In this document: positions 18,873 to 28,411 of the stretch, in pieces
Numbering within the stretch: position 1 is the first letter of the stretch
Layout: every line of letters begins with the position of its first letter
DNA from: Mangrovivirga halotolerans
Lineage (GTDB): Bacteria > Bacteroidota > Bacteroidia > Cytophagales > Cyclobacteriaceae
Reading direction: 5' to 3'
Length of the DNA: 64,000 bases
NCBI RefSeq assembly: GCF_026241165.1
Contig: NZ_JAPFQN010000012.1
Coordinates: 1-64,000, forward strand
Notes under the pieces: generated by a model
What the model was told of the DNA's origin: nothing
Databases searched by the model: none
Seen by the model: the letters and a program-made list of their open reading frames with translations, nothing else
Position numbers and translations under genes: made by a program

Positions 18873-20270
18873 ATGATCAAGAAAATTAGTATTATAATAT
18901 TTGTAGTTGTTGTACTTTCTTTAAATAAGGAAGAGCTTAAGGCACAAGATTACCCAGTATCATCTAGCTGGTTGTTTAATCCAATGTACTACAATTCTGG
19001 CTACCTGGGTATGGGAGGAATGACTGAATTAAACATTTTTTACAGGCAGCAATGGCAGGAAATAGAAGGAGCTCCAAGGGTTTTATACGGAAATGTCCAA
19101 ATACCAATAAATAAGCAAATTACTATTGGAGGCGAAGGAATCTTTGAAGAAATCGGTTTGCTAAGATCCACTTCCTTGCGCGGTGGAGCTTCCTATCATT
19201 TACAATTGAGTAATAATCAGTGGATAAATTTTGGAATAATGATGGGAGCTGGAAAAGAAAATGTTATTGCATCTAATACCGGCAATATAAATGACCCTGT
19301 TTTTACTCCAGGAATAGATGATACCTGGTATATGAGTGCCACTGCAGGAATTGTATATTTTAACAGATTCCTTGAATTAGGAATTAGCGCACCTCAACTA
19401 ATAGAAAGAGACTATGCTTATGAAGGTTCCCGGGATCCGATATCTTTTGGTGGAATAAATTATTTTACAACACAGGCTGCAATAGTACTGGATTTAGATA
19501 GGAAGTCTAATTTCACTAATAAAACCGGTATTCTTTATCGACACAGACCTGAAGTTTTAGGAGATAGCTGGGAAGTATTTACAAGTTTCACATTTTATGA
19601 TGTTATATCTGCTGGTGCGGGTTATAGAAATAATTTCGGTCCCTTAGTTCATATTTCTATACAGCTTAAAAAGAGGGCTCGTTTTTCATACCATTATGAT
19701 TTCCCTACGAATAATATTGAGGGATTTAATAACGGTTCACAAGAGTTTAATCTGAATATCGGTTTAACGGATCAAAACTACTATTACATCGAAGATACTG
19801 ACGTTTCACCTGTAGTCGGTATAACTGAAACAGAGGATGAAGCTATAGCCCTTGAAGAAGATGTTACAGTTTTGGAAGAGGAACCTGAAGAAAAAATAGA
19901 ACCGGAGGTAACTGAAGAAATGGTGGCTGTGGAAGAATTAGAAGATACAACCAACATTGATGAACCTCAATTCATTGATGAACCTGCAATAACTGCCAAT
20001 GAATCTGTAGCTAATAAATATAAAATGAATAAAGGCCATTACATCGTAGTGGGGTCTTTTGAAATTGAAAATAATGCTATAGGATATACAAAAGAATTAA
20101 ATGATGCTGGTATAAAAACAATGATGGGCTACAGACCTGAGGCCGGTCTTTATTACACGTATGTTTTTTATACAGAAGAGAACATAAATGAAGCACTAAA
20201 AAAAGTTTATCAAATTCGTAAAATAAACCGAGATGATTTCAAAAAGGCCTGGATTCTAACTATTAGATAA
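18873..20270 (+). CDS. PorP/SprF-family outer-membrane protein with SPOR-like tail
   Basis: A 465-residue protein. Signal peptide ends near KAQ (25). Residues 26-300 are the PorP/SprF beta-barrel pattern (SSWLFNPMYYNSGYLG, VLYGNVQIPIN, FLELGISAPQLI, HYDFPTNNIEGFNNGSQEFNL). Unlike usual PorP proteins of about 300-330 residues it continues into a Glu-rich linker (about 310-375) and ends in a compact domain from GHYIVVGSFEIENNAIGYT to the C-terminus that resembles a SPOR peptidoglycan-binding fold. PorP/SprF proteins partner type B T9SS substrates, and the gene follows such a substrate after 4 bases. Confidence 0.85.
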   Translation: MIKKISIIIFVVVVLSLNKEELKAQDYPVSSSWLFNPMYYNSGYLGMGGMTELNIFYRQQWQEIEGAPRVLYGNVQIPINKQITIGGEGIFEEIGLLRSTSLRGGASYHLQLSNNQWINFGIMMGAGKENVIASNTGNINDPVFTPGIDDTWYMSATAGIVYFNRFLELGISAPQLIERDYAYEGSRDPISFGGINYFTTQAAIVLDLDRKSNFTNKTGILYRHRPEVLGDSWEVFTSFTFYDVISAGAGYRNNFGPLVHISIQLKKRARFSYHYDFPTNNIEGFNNGSQEFNLNIGLTDQNYYYIEDTDVSPVVGITETEDEAIALEEDVTVLEEEPEEKIEPEVTEEMVAVEELEDTTNIDEPQFIDEPAITANESVANKYKMNKGHYIVVGSFEIENNAIGYTKELNDAGIKTMMGYRPEAGLYYTYVFYTEENINEALKKVYQIRKINRDDFKKAWILTIR

Positions 20271-20275
20271 ATTTC

Positions 20276-20307
20276 GCTTTTTACCACCTGTAAAGCTTAT
20301 TTTTTAT
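20276..20307 (+). terminator. Possible weak terminator
   Basis: A bulged stem (GCTTTTTAC with GTAAAGC) followed by TTATTTTTTATT just after the PorP-like gene. Imperfect pairing, so low confidence. Confidence 0.3.
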
Positions 20308-20362
20308 TGATTTAGATAATTAAATTATTCTAATATTATTTTTCATTTACAAAGGATTTGGG

Positions 20363-20370
20363 TACATTTG
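20363..20370 (+). promoter_or_regulatory. Likely -7 box ahead of third esterase
   Basis: TACATTTG matches TAnnTTTG exactly; the -33 position 19 bases upstream reads TTT instead of TTG. The box lies about 80 bases before the ATG at 20451 and overlaps the longer ORF's alternative TTG start, arguing that 20451 is the true start. Confidence 0.45.
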
Positions 20371-20450
20371 TTATTCGACATTACTTATGTAAGTTATATA
20401 ATCATTCATTCAATTTCCGCAGGCCACACATTTTAAGAATTATTTTTTCT

Positions 20451-23400
20451 ATGAAAAAGGTATTATTATCATCCCTAATCGTCTTTTTGATATCCTTTAT
20501 GGGATATTCACAAGATGTATGCCCTGAAGGAAGCACTAAAAGAATAGGGCCGAACGGATTTCTATATGATAGAAGTTGGGCTCCTAATCCTGATACTTTA
20601 GTTTCAGACTATAAAGACATGACATCCTGGCAATCTGAAAGATATATCCCTTATATGTTTAGACCTGGGAATGGTGAATCTGTAATGGATTTCAGGATGC
20701 TTCATCCAAATGACTGGACTCCCACATCAACTCAAAAGTGGCCTCTTATTGTTATGTTTCATGGCCGAGGTGAAAGAGGCAGAAAAGGTTATTATGCTGA
20801 GCTACCAGAACGATGTGATTTTGCTGGAAGTGAACAGCAAATCCAGGAATGGGAAAATGATAATAGAAGGTGGAGAAATAATGATCATCAACTGATTTGG
20901 AGTGGTGCCAACCATTTAGGTTGGGTTACGAGAGGAGAATATCCTGGATTTGTACTTTTCCCACAGGAAGCATTTGGATATTGGGTAAATGGTAGTGGTT
21001 TTACAGCAGGTTATCTAGATTTTGATAATGTTCGAGATAATCCTACTGTTGAAATGGATAAAACTATTGAGCTGATTGATTATTTAATTGCAAAAGGTCA
21101 GGTAGATCCGGATAGAATTTATGTTCACGGCCTTTCATCAGGAGGCTCAGGCGCCTGGTATATCGCAATGAAAAGGCCTGATTTAATCGCTGCTACTTCA
21201 CCTATGTCAGCTCCCGGGGATGTGAGTCAGGCAGATGAATTAGCTCATATACCCGTCTGGTTAACTCAGGGTGGGCTCGACGGCAACCCGTTGCCTTCGG
21301 TATCACATGACGTAATGAACGCTTTGAGACAATACGGTGGTCAGGAAAAAAAATACGAAGGTGAACATAGAATATACACCGAATATCCAAATAGAGGCCA
21401 TAATGCCTGGATCGATACCTACAACGATCCTTATTGGATGGAGTGGATGTTCAAGCAGGATAAAACAAATATTACCATATTTGGTGATACAGCATTATGT
21501 CCGGGATCAACTATCACTATGGGAGTAGACCCAAACTTTTTAGCTTACGAGTGGAAAAGAGATGGGCAGGCGATTGGAGCTACGACAAATGATATTACAA
21601 CTGATGTACCAGGACAGTATCAAGTTCGGTTTCAACGAAATATAGGAAATACTACAGAATGGAGTAAATGGTCTCGTCCTGTGACAATTTATTTGCGTGA
21701 AGATCGTACCGCAACTCCGGAAATCACTCCACTTAGTACAACAGCACTGCCTCCGAGTGGAAGTAATGTGACTTTAAGAGGGCCTGAAGGAATGCAATCA
21801 TACCTATGGTCGACTGGTGCTACTACACAGGAAATTACGGTTTCAACAGCAGATTCTTATACTCTTCAAGTTATTGCTCCGGGGGAATGTATCAGTCTCG
21901 TTTCTGATCCTATGGTAGTTTCCAGAGGACAAGGGCCAAACGTTCCTGCTTCGCCTGAGAACCTTTCTGGAGTTGTTAGCTCTGAAACCGAAATCAATCT
22001 ATTCTGGGAAGATAAATCTGACAATGAAACAGTTTTCGAGATTTACCGATCTACTTCGTCTTCCGGGCCATTTTCCATGATTGCAAGGGTAAATGCTAAT
22101 ATAGAATATTATGAAGACGCAACACTGAATCCTTCAACAACTTATTATTATAGAGTTCGTGCAATCAATAATCAGGGGTATAGTGATAATTATACCAACA
22201 CAATAAACCTAACAACACTAAATGACAATGTAGCACCTGAACCACCAAACTTAAGTTTAGTGGGTGTGACTGAAAATTCTATATCATTAGAATGGGACGT
22301 GCCTGAGGATAATTCACAAATTGTTAATTATAAATTATTCCAAAATGGGGCCGAATTGGTTCAAGTAAACAGGAACAACTATATAATTTCAGGACTTACT
22401 GCGAATACAATATACAGATATACAGTGATTGCTATTGATGCAGCAGGAAACGAATCAGATCATAGTAATCAAATTGCTGCGGTAACTACTCCAAATGGCG
22501 TTAGATATAATTATTATGAATTCTGGAATAACATTAATTCCGTAGATGAACTAAGTACCTTCACAGAGGGTGATTTATTTTTCTCTAAATCAGGAGTAAT
22601 GCCTGCATTTACTTATGATCCTGCAGAAAGGCTATTCAGATTTGGGTTCATTTATAATACTTATCTAGAAATAGATGAACCAGGAAATTATACTTTCAGT
22701 ACCCGTTCAGATGATGGTTCAAAACTGTATATAAAATTAGATCCACTAAATGATAATGATTCGACATTAGCTGTTAATAATGACTTTCCTCATGGCCCTG
22801 TAACTGTTACGAGTCAGACTTATAATTTAAATAAAGGCAGATATAAATTACACGTCAGGTTCTTTGAAAATAATGGTGGAGAAACTTTAGAAGTCAGATA
22901 TAATGGGCCAAGTTTCCCAAATATGATTATTCCTGCAGATAAACTATTCCTTGGCCCTGGCCAGTTACCTGATCCTCCAAATACACCGACAAACTTAAAT
23001 GCAAGTAATATCGGTAATTACGAGGTAAGATTAACCTGGAATGATCAATCTTCTAATGAAACCGGTTTTGAAATATACAGGAGTACTACTTCCGGATCAG
23101 GATATGAAATTTTAAGTACCTCGGTTGCTAATGCCGAAGTTTTTATTGATGATACAGCGATACCAGGAGAAACTTATTATTACATAGTAAAGGCTATTTC
23201 TAACTCAAATACTTCTCCTGCTTCTAATCAGGCATCAATTACTGTATCTCAGGATAATGTAGCCCCAACTACACCAACAAACTTAACAGTTATGTCGGTT
23301 AGCAGTACAAATGTTGGGTTATCATGGAATGCTTCGACAGATGACTTTGGAGTGAGCCATTATGAAATTTGGGCTAATAATAGTCTGGTTGGAATTGCAT

Positions 23401-24155
23401 CCCGAACATCAGGTTCAGGTGATGAATCCACAATGGAGATAATGGGATCAACACCATCTACCGCTGCTTTAGTAACAGGTCTTACACCTGATACAGATTA
23501 TGACTTCCGTGTTCGCGCAGTAGATATAGGTGGTTTGGAAAGCGCATTAAGTAATATTGCATCTGCTACTACTGGATCTGAGGTGCCTCTACCTGTTGAA
23601 TTTGCTTATGTACGTGCAGAATTAACAAATGAAGGGAGCGACATTACAATTGAATGGGGTACGGCCCTGGAAATAGATAATGACTATTTTGTAATCGAAA
23701 AATCTACAAATGGTAAGGATTTTAAAGAAATCGGGACGGTAGATGGTAACGGAAATTCTAACGAACTGATCAATTATTCATTTATCGATGAAGATGTCAG
23801 ACCAAGAAATTATTACCGAATTAAACAAATAGATTTTAATGGAGATTTCGATTATTCACAGATCGTAAGTGTGTTAAGAAATAATCTTCCAATTAAATTT
23901 AAAGTATTCCCTAACCCGTTAGTTCAAGGTTCATTAAAAGTTCAGGGTGAAGGAATCATTCACGGGGATGAAATTACATATACAGTATTTGATACTTACG
24001 GAAACCCTGTAAGATCAGGAACAACTAAAACTGATAACTTATTAACTGACACCGGCCAGACTCTAGTTTACAAAGAAGAATTAGCTGCCGGAATGTATTT
24101 TCTACAAGTTGTTTACCGTGATACCATTTACAAGCAAAAAGTAATTATTCAATAA
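20451..24155 (+). CDS. T9SS-exported esterase with FN3 and PA14 domains
   Basis: Chosen start ATG 20451 gives 1234 residues beginning with a signal peptide (cleavage after MGYSQ). Hydrolase domain 60-335: VMFHGRGERG, Ser229 (GLSSGG), Asp277 (GGLDGNP), His317 (RGHNAW). Two Ig-like beta domains (340-500) precede two fibronectin type III domains (about 507-685), a PA14 domain (about 690-835; FSTRSDDGSKLYI, HVRFFENNGGETLEV) and two more FN3 domains. A LPVEF-type beta domain leads into a type A sorting domain (VFPNPL ... AAGMYFLQVVYRD). PA14 and FN3 suggest glycan binding. It is the most divergent of the four esterases here. Confidence 0.9.
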   Translation: MKKVLLSSLIVFLISFMGYSQDVCPEGSTKRIGPNGFLYDRSWAPNPDTLVSDYKDMTSWQSERYIPYMFRPGNGESVMDFRMLHPNDWTPTSTQKWPLIVMFHGRGERGRKGYYAELPERCDFAGSEQQIQEWENDNRRWRNNDHQLIWSGANHLGWVTRGEYPGFVLFPQEAFGYWVNGSGFTAGYLDFDNVRDNPTVEMDKTIELIDYLIAKGQVDPDRIYVHGLSSGGSGAWYIAMKRPDLIAATSPMSAPGDVSQADELAHIPVWLTQGGLDGNPLPSVSHDVMNALRQYGGQEKKYEGEHRIYTEYPNRGHNAWIDTYNDPYWMEWMFKQDKTNITIFGDTALCPGSTITMGVDPNFLAYEWKRDGQAIGATTNDITTDVPGQYQVRFQRNIGNTTEWSKWSRPVTIYLREDRTATPEITPLSTTALPPSGSNVTLRGPEGMQSYLWSTGATTQEITVSTADSYTLQVIAPGECISLVSDPMVVSRGQGPNVPASPENLSGVVSSETEINLFWEDKSDNETVFEIYRSTSSSGPFSMIARVNANIEYYEDATLNPSTTYYYRVRAINNQGYSDNYTNTINLTTLNDNVAPEPPNLSLVGVTENSISLEWDVPEDNSQIVNYKLFQNGAELVQVNRNNYIISGLTANTIYRYTVIAIDAAGNESDHSNQIAAVTTPNGVRYNYYEFWNNINSVDELSTFTEGDLFFSKSGVMPAFTYDPAERLFRFGFIYNTYLEIDEPGNYTFSTRSDDGSKLYIKLDPLNDNDSTLAVNNDFPHGPVTVTSQTYNLNKGRYKLHVRFFENNGGETLEVRYNGPSFPNMIIPADKLFLGPGQLPDPPNTPTNLNASNIGNYEVRLTWNDQSSNETGFEIYRSTTSGSGYEILSTSVANAEVFIDDTAIPGETYYYIVKAISNSNTSPASNQASITVSQDNVAPTTPTNLTVMSVSSTNVGLSWNASTDDFGVSHYEIWANNSLVGIASRTSGSGDESTMEIMGSTPSTAALVTGLTPDTDYDFRVRAVDIGGLESALSNIASATTGSEVPLPVEFAYVRAELTNEGSDITIEWGTALEIDNDYFVIEKSTNGKDFKEIGTVDGNGNSNELINYSFIDEDVRPRNYYRIKQIDFNGDFDYSQIVSVLRNNLPIKFKVFPNPLVQGSLKVQGEGIIHGDEITYTVFDTYGNPVRSGTTKTDNLLTDTGQTLVYKEELAAGMYFLQVVYRDTIYKQKVIIQ

Positions 24156-24173
24156 AAATCATAAATTCAGAAT

Positions 24174-24203
24174 AACTCCTGCACAAATATGCAGGAGTTT
24201 TTT
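24174..24203 (+). terminator. Hairpin terminator after third esterase
   Basis: A perfect 10-bp stem, AACTCCTGCA (24174-24183) with TGCAGGAGTT (24190-24199), six-base loop, then a T run. A typical intrinsic terminator 20 bases beyond the stop at 24155. The next gene begins only 8 bases later, so it must rely on read-through or another promoter. Confidence 0.85.
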
Positions 24204-24210
24204 ATTTACT

Positions 24211-25221
24211 GTGGAGAAGAAGCGATTTTTAAATTATATCCATCAGTTCAGAGGTTTAGCTATTTTATTAATAGTAATAATCCATTGTTTTGGAATTTTT
24301 AATTGGGCCCAATTCCCAAATGGGTGGTTTATTGTTAATGCTGTTATTGGTCGCGGAACTTTACTTTTTGTATTTATAGCTGGATTTTTATTCGAATATC
24401 TTTCCTATAAATACAATTATAGAATTTATTTAAGTAAAAAAGCCAGGTATGTTATTCTTCCATATATCGTTTGTTCCCTCCCTATTTTATTTTACAGAGT
24501 ATTCTTTCAGGACATCCCTCCACGAGTGATAATTGCATTCCCGGAAATTGTAGAATATAATGGTGTTTCGCAGGCTTTATATTACCTCTTTACAGGGACA
24601 CACTTACTCCCCTACTGGTTTATTCCAATGATCGCCTGCTTTTACATTATAAGCCCCGTATTTCACTGGCTTATAAAGAGGAGAATCATACTACTTCCGA
24701 CGATTTTATTCACAACAATTTCACTGATTTTCACGCGAGTTGAAACAACGGATATTGTAGGGAATTTGATTCACTATTTAGGTGTATTCTGGATCGGTGC
24801 GATAACCTGTATGTACCGTGATGAAATTTTTAAATTCACAAATAAATATCCATACTTACCCTGGCTGGTCTTTATCATTTTATTGTTCACCAGTATAACA
24901 ATTAAAACCTGGACAGAACAGCAATTTTTTCTTCAAAAACTAGCGCTTTCCTGGTTATTGCTTTTTATCTTATATAGAAATAAAAAAGAAATACCGGTTT
25001 TGAATGTATTGGCTGATTTGAGCTTTGGTATATATTTTATCCACTTTTATTTCATCCTGGCAACAAAACCGATTGTAATAAAATATGCTCCGGCTAGTCC
25101 GGTTCTACTAACAGTATATTCATTAACATACTTTATATTAATTGTTTTATTGAGTGGCGTGGCTACCAAATTGGTGAAAATACCATTTAAAGGATATAGT
25201 CGTATGCTTGTTGGTTCGTAA
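24211..25221 (+). CDS. Acyltransferase 3 family membrane protein
   Basis: A 336-residue polytopic protein (about ten membrane segments) beginning at GTG. The N-terminal QFRGLAILLIVIIHCFG with His25 is the conserved acyltransferase-3 motif (R/K-x-x-x-H region), and PYWFIPMIACFYIISPVF and FGIYFIHFYF are typical of OafA-like enzymes, which transfer acetyl or other acyl groups to extracytoplasmic sugars. It lies right behind a terminator. It runs into the next membrane-protein gene after 10 bases, suggesting a three-gene block with 25232 and 26382. Confidence 0.85.
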   Translation: MEKKRFLNYIHQFRGLAILLIVIIHCFGIFNWAQFPNGWFIVNAVIGRGTLLFVFIAGFLFEYLSYKYNYRIYLSKKARYVILPYIVCSLPILFYRVFFQDIPPRVIIAFPEIVEYNGVSQALYYLFTGTHLLPYWFIPMIACFYIISPVFHWLIKRRIILLPTILFTTISLIFTRVETTDIVGNLIHYLGVFWIGAITCMYRDEIFKFTNKYPYLPWLVFIILLFTSITIKTWTEQQFFLQKLALSWLLLFILYRNKKEIPVLNVLADLSFGIYFIHFYFILATKPIVIKYAPASPVLLTVYSLTYFILIVLLSGVATKLVKIPFKGYSRMLVGS

Positions 25222-25231
25222 TAATATCATT

Positions 25232-26404
25232 ATGCATAAAAGAGCTTTTCTGCTAATATTATTCGCAGCATTAATATTCTTAATTAATAACATGTACCTG
25301 GGTGGATATTTACATTCCATAGAGACTCTTTCTATTGAATTAATGACCAGTCCCGAAGCACTAACAGAATTCAGAATTACTAATGTAGAACCATTTAAAT
25401 TCAGAATTGTATTTCAGCAACTTGTAAAATATACTTCATCAATAATAAACCCTCAATCAGCTGATGTTTTCTATTTTACCTATCTATCATACTCGCTGCT
25501 GTTTTTTGTAGTATCCATTTTGGCCTATTACCTATTGTTTTTTACAATTACAAGAGATAAAAAAACATCCTTCTTTGCTTCAATCTTCATTTTATTATCT
25601 CCGTTTTACTTAATGGCATTTAGTATACCTGTTCATACAAGGGAAGATACCTTAGCTTATTCTTTGATTTGCTTTGGACTTGTAGCATTGTTAAAAAATA
25701 AATATAATCTTTTAATCCTTATCATAATTATAGCAACAGCTACCCGTGAAACAACCATGGTATTGCCTTTGGTAATTTTATTCTTTCCGGGATACTCCAT
25801 TTTCAAAAGAGTGTTTCCCCTGGTAATTTCATTTATTGTTTTTTTTGCAATTAGGTTGGTTTTGGCTAAAAGCGGAAGTAGCTTAGATAATCAAATAGAC
25901 ACCGGATTTTTCTATAATTTAAATCATAAGATTTCAAGTATTGCCTTCCCTATTATATGTTTTCATATTTTGTGGGTCTATTATTTTATGATGATTAAAA
26001 TCAAAAATTTAAAAATTGTATCTGTTTCACAATGGCTTAATCTTTCGAGCATAGTAGTTCTACTAATTGTTTCATTAACCACTGTTGTGTTTGGGAGATT
26101 AAATGAAATAAGATTATTAGCTATTAGTGCACCATGGATAATGGCTGTTATATTAATCAGCAAAGAAAAGTGGTGGATAATTCCTGGTAAGACTGCCATA
26201 ATAATCAGTTACATATCTTGTACTTTGATAGGTATTATTGTTGCAGCTATACTTCAAGAGCAGGAATTATTCCTACAAATGAAAAAATATTATGTTCCAT
26301 ATAGTGAATGGACAGCCATTTTTATTTCCTATGGACTCATTCTTACTATTGGAATATTAAAGTTAATTTTAAGTTATCGCCATGAGTATCAGAAAGTCAA
26401 TTGA
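25232..26404 (+). CDS. Polytopic membrane protein, unknown
   Basis: I do not recognise a family. From ATG 25232 it has 390 residues with about ten to eleven hydrophobic segments, starting MHKRAFLLILFAALIFLINN. Between the first two segments sits a loop with EFRITNVEPFKFRIVFQQLVKY, and later PVHTREDTLAYSL and a charged TATRETTMVLPL. This layout (large early periplasmic loop, many short segments) resembles GT-C or EpsG-like polysaccharide proteins, but I see no diagnostic motif. It overlaps the next gene by 23 bases. A TTG start at 25208 would add eight residues. Confidence 0.6.
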   Translation: MHKRAFLLILFAALIFLINNMYLGGYLHSIETLSIELMTSPEALTEFRITNVEPFKFRIVFQQLVKYTSSIINPQSADVFYFTYLSYSLLFFVVSILAYYLLFFTITRDKKTSFFASIFILLSPFYLMAFSIPVHTREDTLAYSLICFGLVALLKNKYNLLILIIIIATATRETTMVLPLVILFFPGYSIFKRVFPLVISFIVFFAIRLVLAKSGSSLDNQIDTGFFYNLNHKISSIAFPIICFHILWVYYFMMIKIKNLKIVSVSQWLNLSSIVVLLIVSLTTVVFGRLNEIRLLAISAPWIMAVILISKEKWWIIPGKTAIIISYISCTLIGIIVAAILQEQELFLQMKKYYVPYSEWTAIFISYGLILTIGILKLILSYRHEYQKVN

Positions 26405-27812
26405 AACAGAAAAATTAAAAGTGTTTTCAGTGATGTGGGCGATTACAGTACTAAGTCACTTGATCACTTTTGATGACTGGATAGAAGTGCCTTATTATCT
26501 CGGTTATACTCTTGCTGCTTTATGTATTGCTTTATTGCTCCGACCAGGTTCTATGGTGATATTTATTCTGGCAGTGATTAATAGTATTGCTCTTTCATTT
26601 CAAAAAATGCCATTTATACCTAATCATATGATGTATGAATGGTTGATCAATATACCTCTTCTTTTATATCTTATCATTGCCGTTATTAAGGAAAAAAGAA
26701 ATAGTGTTGGTGCTGATAGATTGTTTATTTGGGTTTTCGAACCAGTTGCGCAATGGGGACTATTGATTTTATATTTCTTTGTTGTTTTTCATAAATTGAA
26801 TTTCGGGTTTTTCGATGTTGATCATTCTTGCGGTGTTTTTCTTTTCGAAGGAATTATTCACCGGGTCAACCAATTATTGCAACTACTGAATCTACCCTTA
26901 GTATCATTAACTACTCCACTTAAATATATTTCAATTTATAGTACTATAATAATTGAAGCTATAATACCTATTTTCTTATTCACAAGGAGGTTCAGGACTA
27001 CAGGTATTTTTATTGGACTGATATTTCATTTTCTTTTATCTTTACACGCACACCTGGGGATTTTCAGCTTTAGCCTGATGATGTATACTTACTATGTGTT
27101 TTTCCTTCCGGAAACTTTTTTCACATGGATCAGAAATTTCAGGGTAAATTCAATCACTTTATATCTAAGAATTATACTTTCTACTATTGTTATCGGGTTT
27201 TTCCTTATCTATAAATATTATGGATATTGGGTGTATTATCTGACAGGGCAGGTTCTTTGGTATGTTATCGGAGTGGCCTGCATAGTGATTTACTTGATAT
27301 TCCTCAGATCTATAAATCGTATTTATGAATCAGAATTATTCAGAATTGGATTCCCTGGATATGCAGGCCTGGTTTTCCTGTTTTTCATAACTATAAATGG
27401 GTTTTCCCCTTACCTCGGATTAAAAACTGAAACATCCTATGCAATGTTCAGCAATTTGAAAACTGAAAATGATTCAAATAATCATATATTAATGCCTGAA
27501 TGGCTTCAGGTTTTTGATTTCCAAAAAGACCTCGTGGAAATAACTGACTCTAATGTGAAATATGTCAAAAGTGATTATTATCATGAAGGCAGGCCAAGAC
27601 TTTTTACCAATTTCGAAGTGCAAAGAATTATTCGCAATCTCAACCCGGGTGAAAAAGTGAGTTTCAAATCAGGTAATACTATTTATACAATAGAAAATAA
27701 AGATGGAGTAATTAATAAAAGTGAAAGTGTTAAGAACTATTCCTATTTCACTTATAAATTTTTATTATTTCGTCCAGTATATCCCGGAGAAATTAGTTTT
27801 TGTCAGCATTAG
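26382..27812 (+). CDS. HTTM-like polytopic membrane protein
   Basis: A 476-residue protein with roughly ten membrane helices and a C-terminal soluble beta part of about 110 residues. The block LLILYFFVVFHKLNFGFFD, IEAIIPIFLFTRRFRTTGIFIGLIFHFLLSLHAH and TYYVFFLPETFF resembles HTTM (horizontally transferred transmembrane)/vitamin K-dependent carboxylase-like membrane domains, which is inference. The function is unknown. Its last four bases overlap the stop of the convergent HAD gene, so no terminator separates the two strands here. Confidence 0.6.
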   Translation: MSIRKSIETEKLKVFSVMWAITVLSHLITFDDWIEVPYYLGYTLAALCIALLLRPGSMVIFILAVINSIALSFQKMPFIPNHMMYEWLINIPLLLYLIIAVIKEKRNSVGADRLFIWVFEPVAQWGLLILYFFVVFHKLNFGFFDVDHSCGVFLFEGIIHRVNQLLQLLNLPLVSLTTPLKYISIYSTIIIEAIIPIFLFTRRFRTTGIFIGLIFHFLLSLHAHLGIFSFSLMMYTYYVFFLPETFFTWIRNFRVNSITLYLRIILSTIVIGFFLIYKYYGYWVYYLTGQVLWYVIGVACIVIYLIFLRSINRIYESELFRIGFPGYAGLVFLFFITINGFSPYLGLKTETSYAMFSNLKTENDSNNHILMPEWLQVFDFQKDLVEITDSNVKYVKSDYYHEGRPRLFTNFEVQRIIRNLNPGEKVSFKSGNTIYTIENKDGVINKSESVKNYSYFTYKFLLFRPVYPGEISFCQH

Positions 27813-28411
27813 CGAAAGGGTTTGAATTTAGTTTTTTTACAAAGTGAAAGCATTGGTATATCTCCATCGGTATCACCATAACCTACAATATGCTCAAAGT
27901 TATTAAGGTCTAATTCTTTATTAATCCTGCTTTTCTTTTCCTCTCCATAACAATTCAGACCTTTTATTTTTCCTGTAATTAATCCCTTTTCGACTTCCCA
28001 TTCAGTAGAAATTATCTGGAAGTCAAAATTTTCTGCCCATGGCAATATCCATGACTTATGAGATGCTGTAACAATGAAAAGCTGATACCCAAGCGAATTT
28101 AATTCATTGATCTCTTCAATAGCCTTAGGGCGTATCATTCCCGGCAGAACTTCATTTGCAAAATTTTGTCCATACTCTTCAAGCTCTGAAATCTCCATTC
28201 CTTTAAAGTACTTCCTGATAAATTTCTCCTTTAATTTCCAGTTGGGATATGCACTAATTGAATACAGTATGATATAAGGGGACAATAAAATTGCTCCCTT
28301 CAAAAACTCGAATTTCCCTTTAGTATATTTAATAAATGGAATAAACGTATCACCAGTTGTGATGGTGCCATCAAAATCAAAAAGTGCCAGCCTGTTATTC
28401 TTCTCCATCAC
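27809..28411 (-). CDS. HAD-IB family phosphatase
   Basis: A 200-residue phosphoserine-phosphatase-like HAD enzyme: nucleophile Asp12 and acid/base Asp14 in LALFDFDGTIT, motif II Ser/Thr in FIVTASHKSW, and the acidic motif GYGDTDGDIPML. In DPA-type clusters of other bacteria a HAD phosphatase removes the 5-phosphate from decaprenylphosphoryl-5-phosphoribose, which fits its neighbours UbiA and SDR. It overlaps the SDR start by four bases (ATGA type), so the three genes form one transcript. Confidence 0.85.
   Translation of the reverse strand: MMEKNNRLALFDFDGTITTGDTFIPFIKYTKGKFEFLKGAILLSPYIILYSISAYPNWKLKEKFIRKYFKGMEISELEEYGQNFANEVLPGMIRPKAIEEINELNSLGYQLFIVTASHKSWILPWAENFDFQIISTEWEVEKGLITGKIKGLNCYGEEKKSRINKELDLNNFEHIVGYGDTDGDIPMLSLCKKTKFKPFR

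Noticed and set aside
20358-20450. Longer N-terminus of esterase 20451 from TTG 20358
   Set aside because: The extension lacks signal-peptide character, and the TTG overlaps a -7 box; MKK start gives a proper signal peptide.
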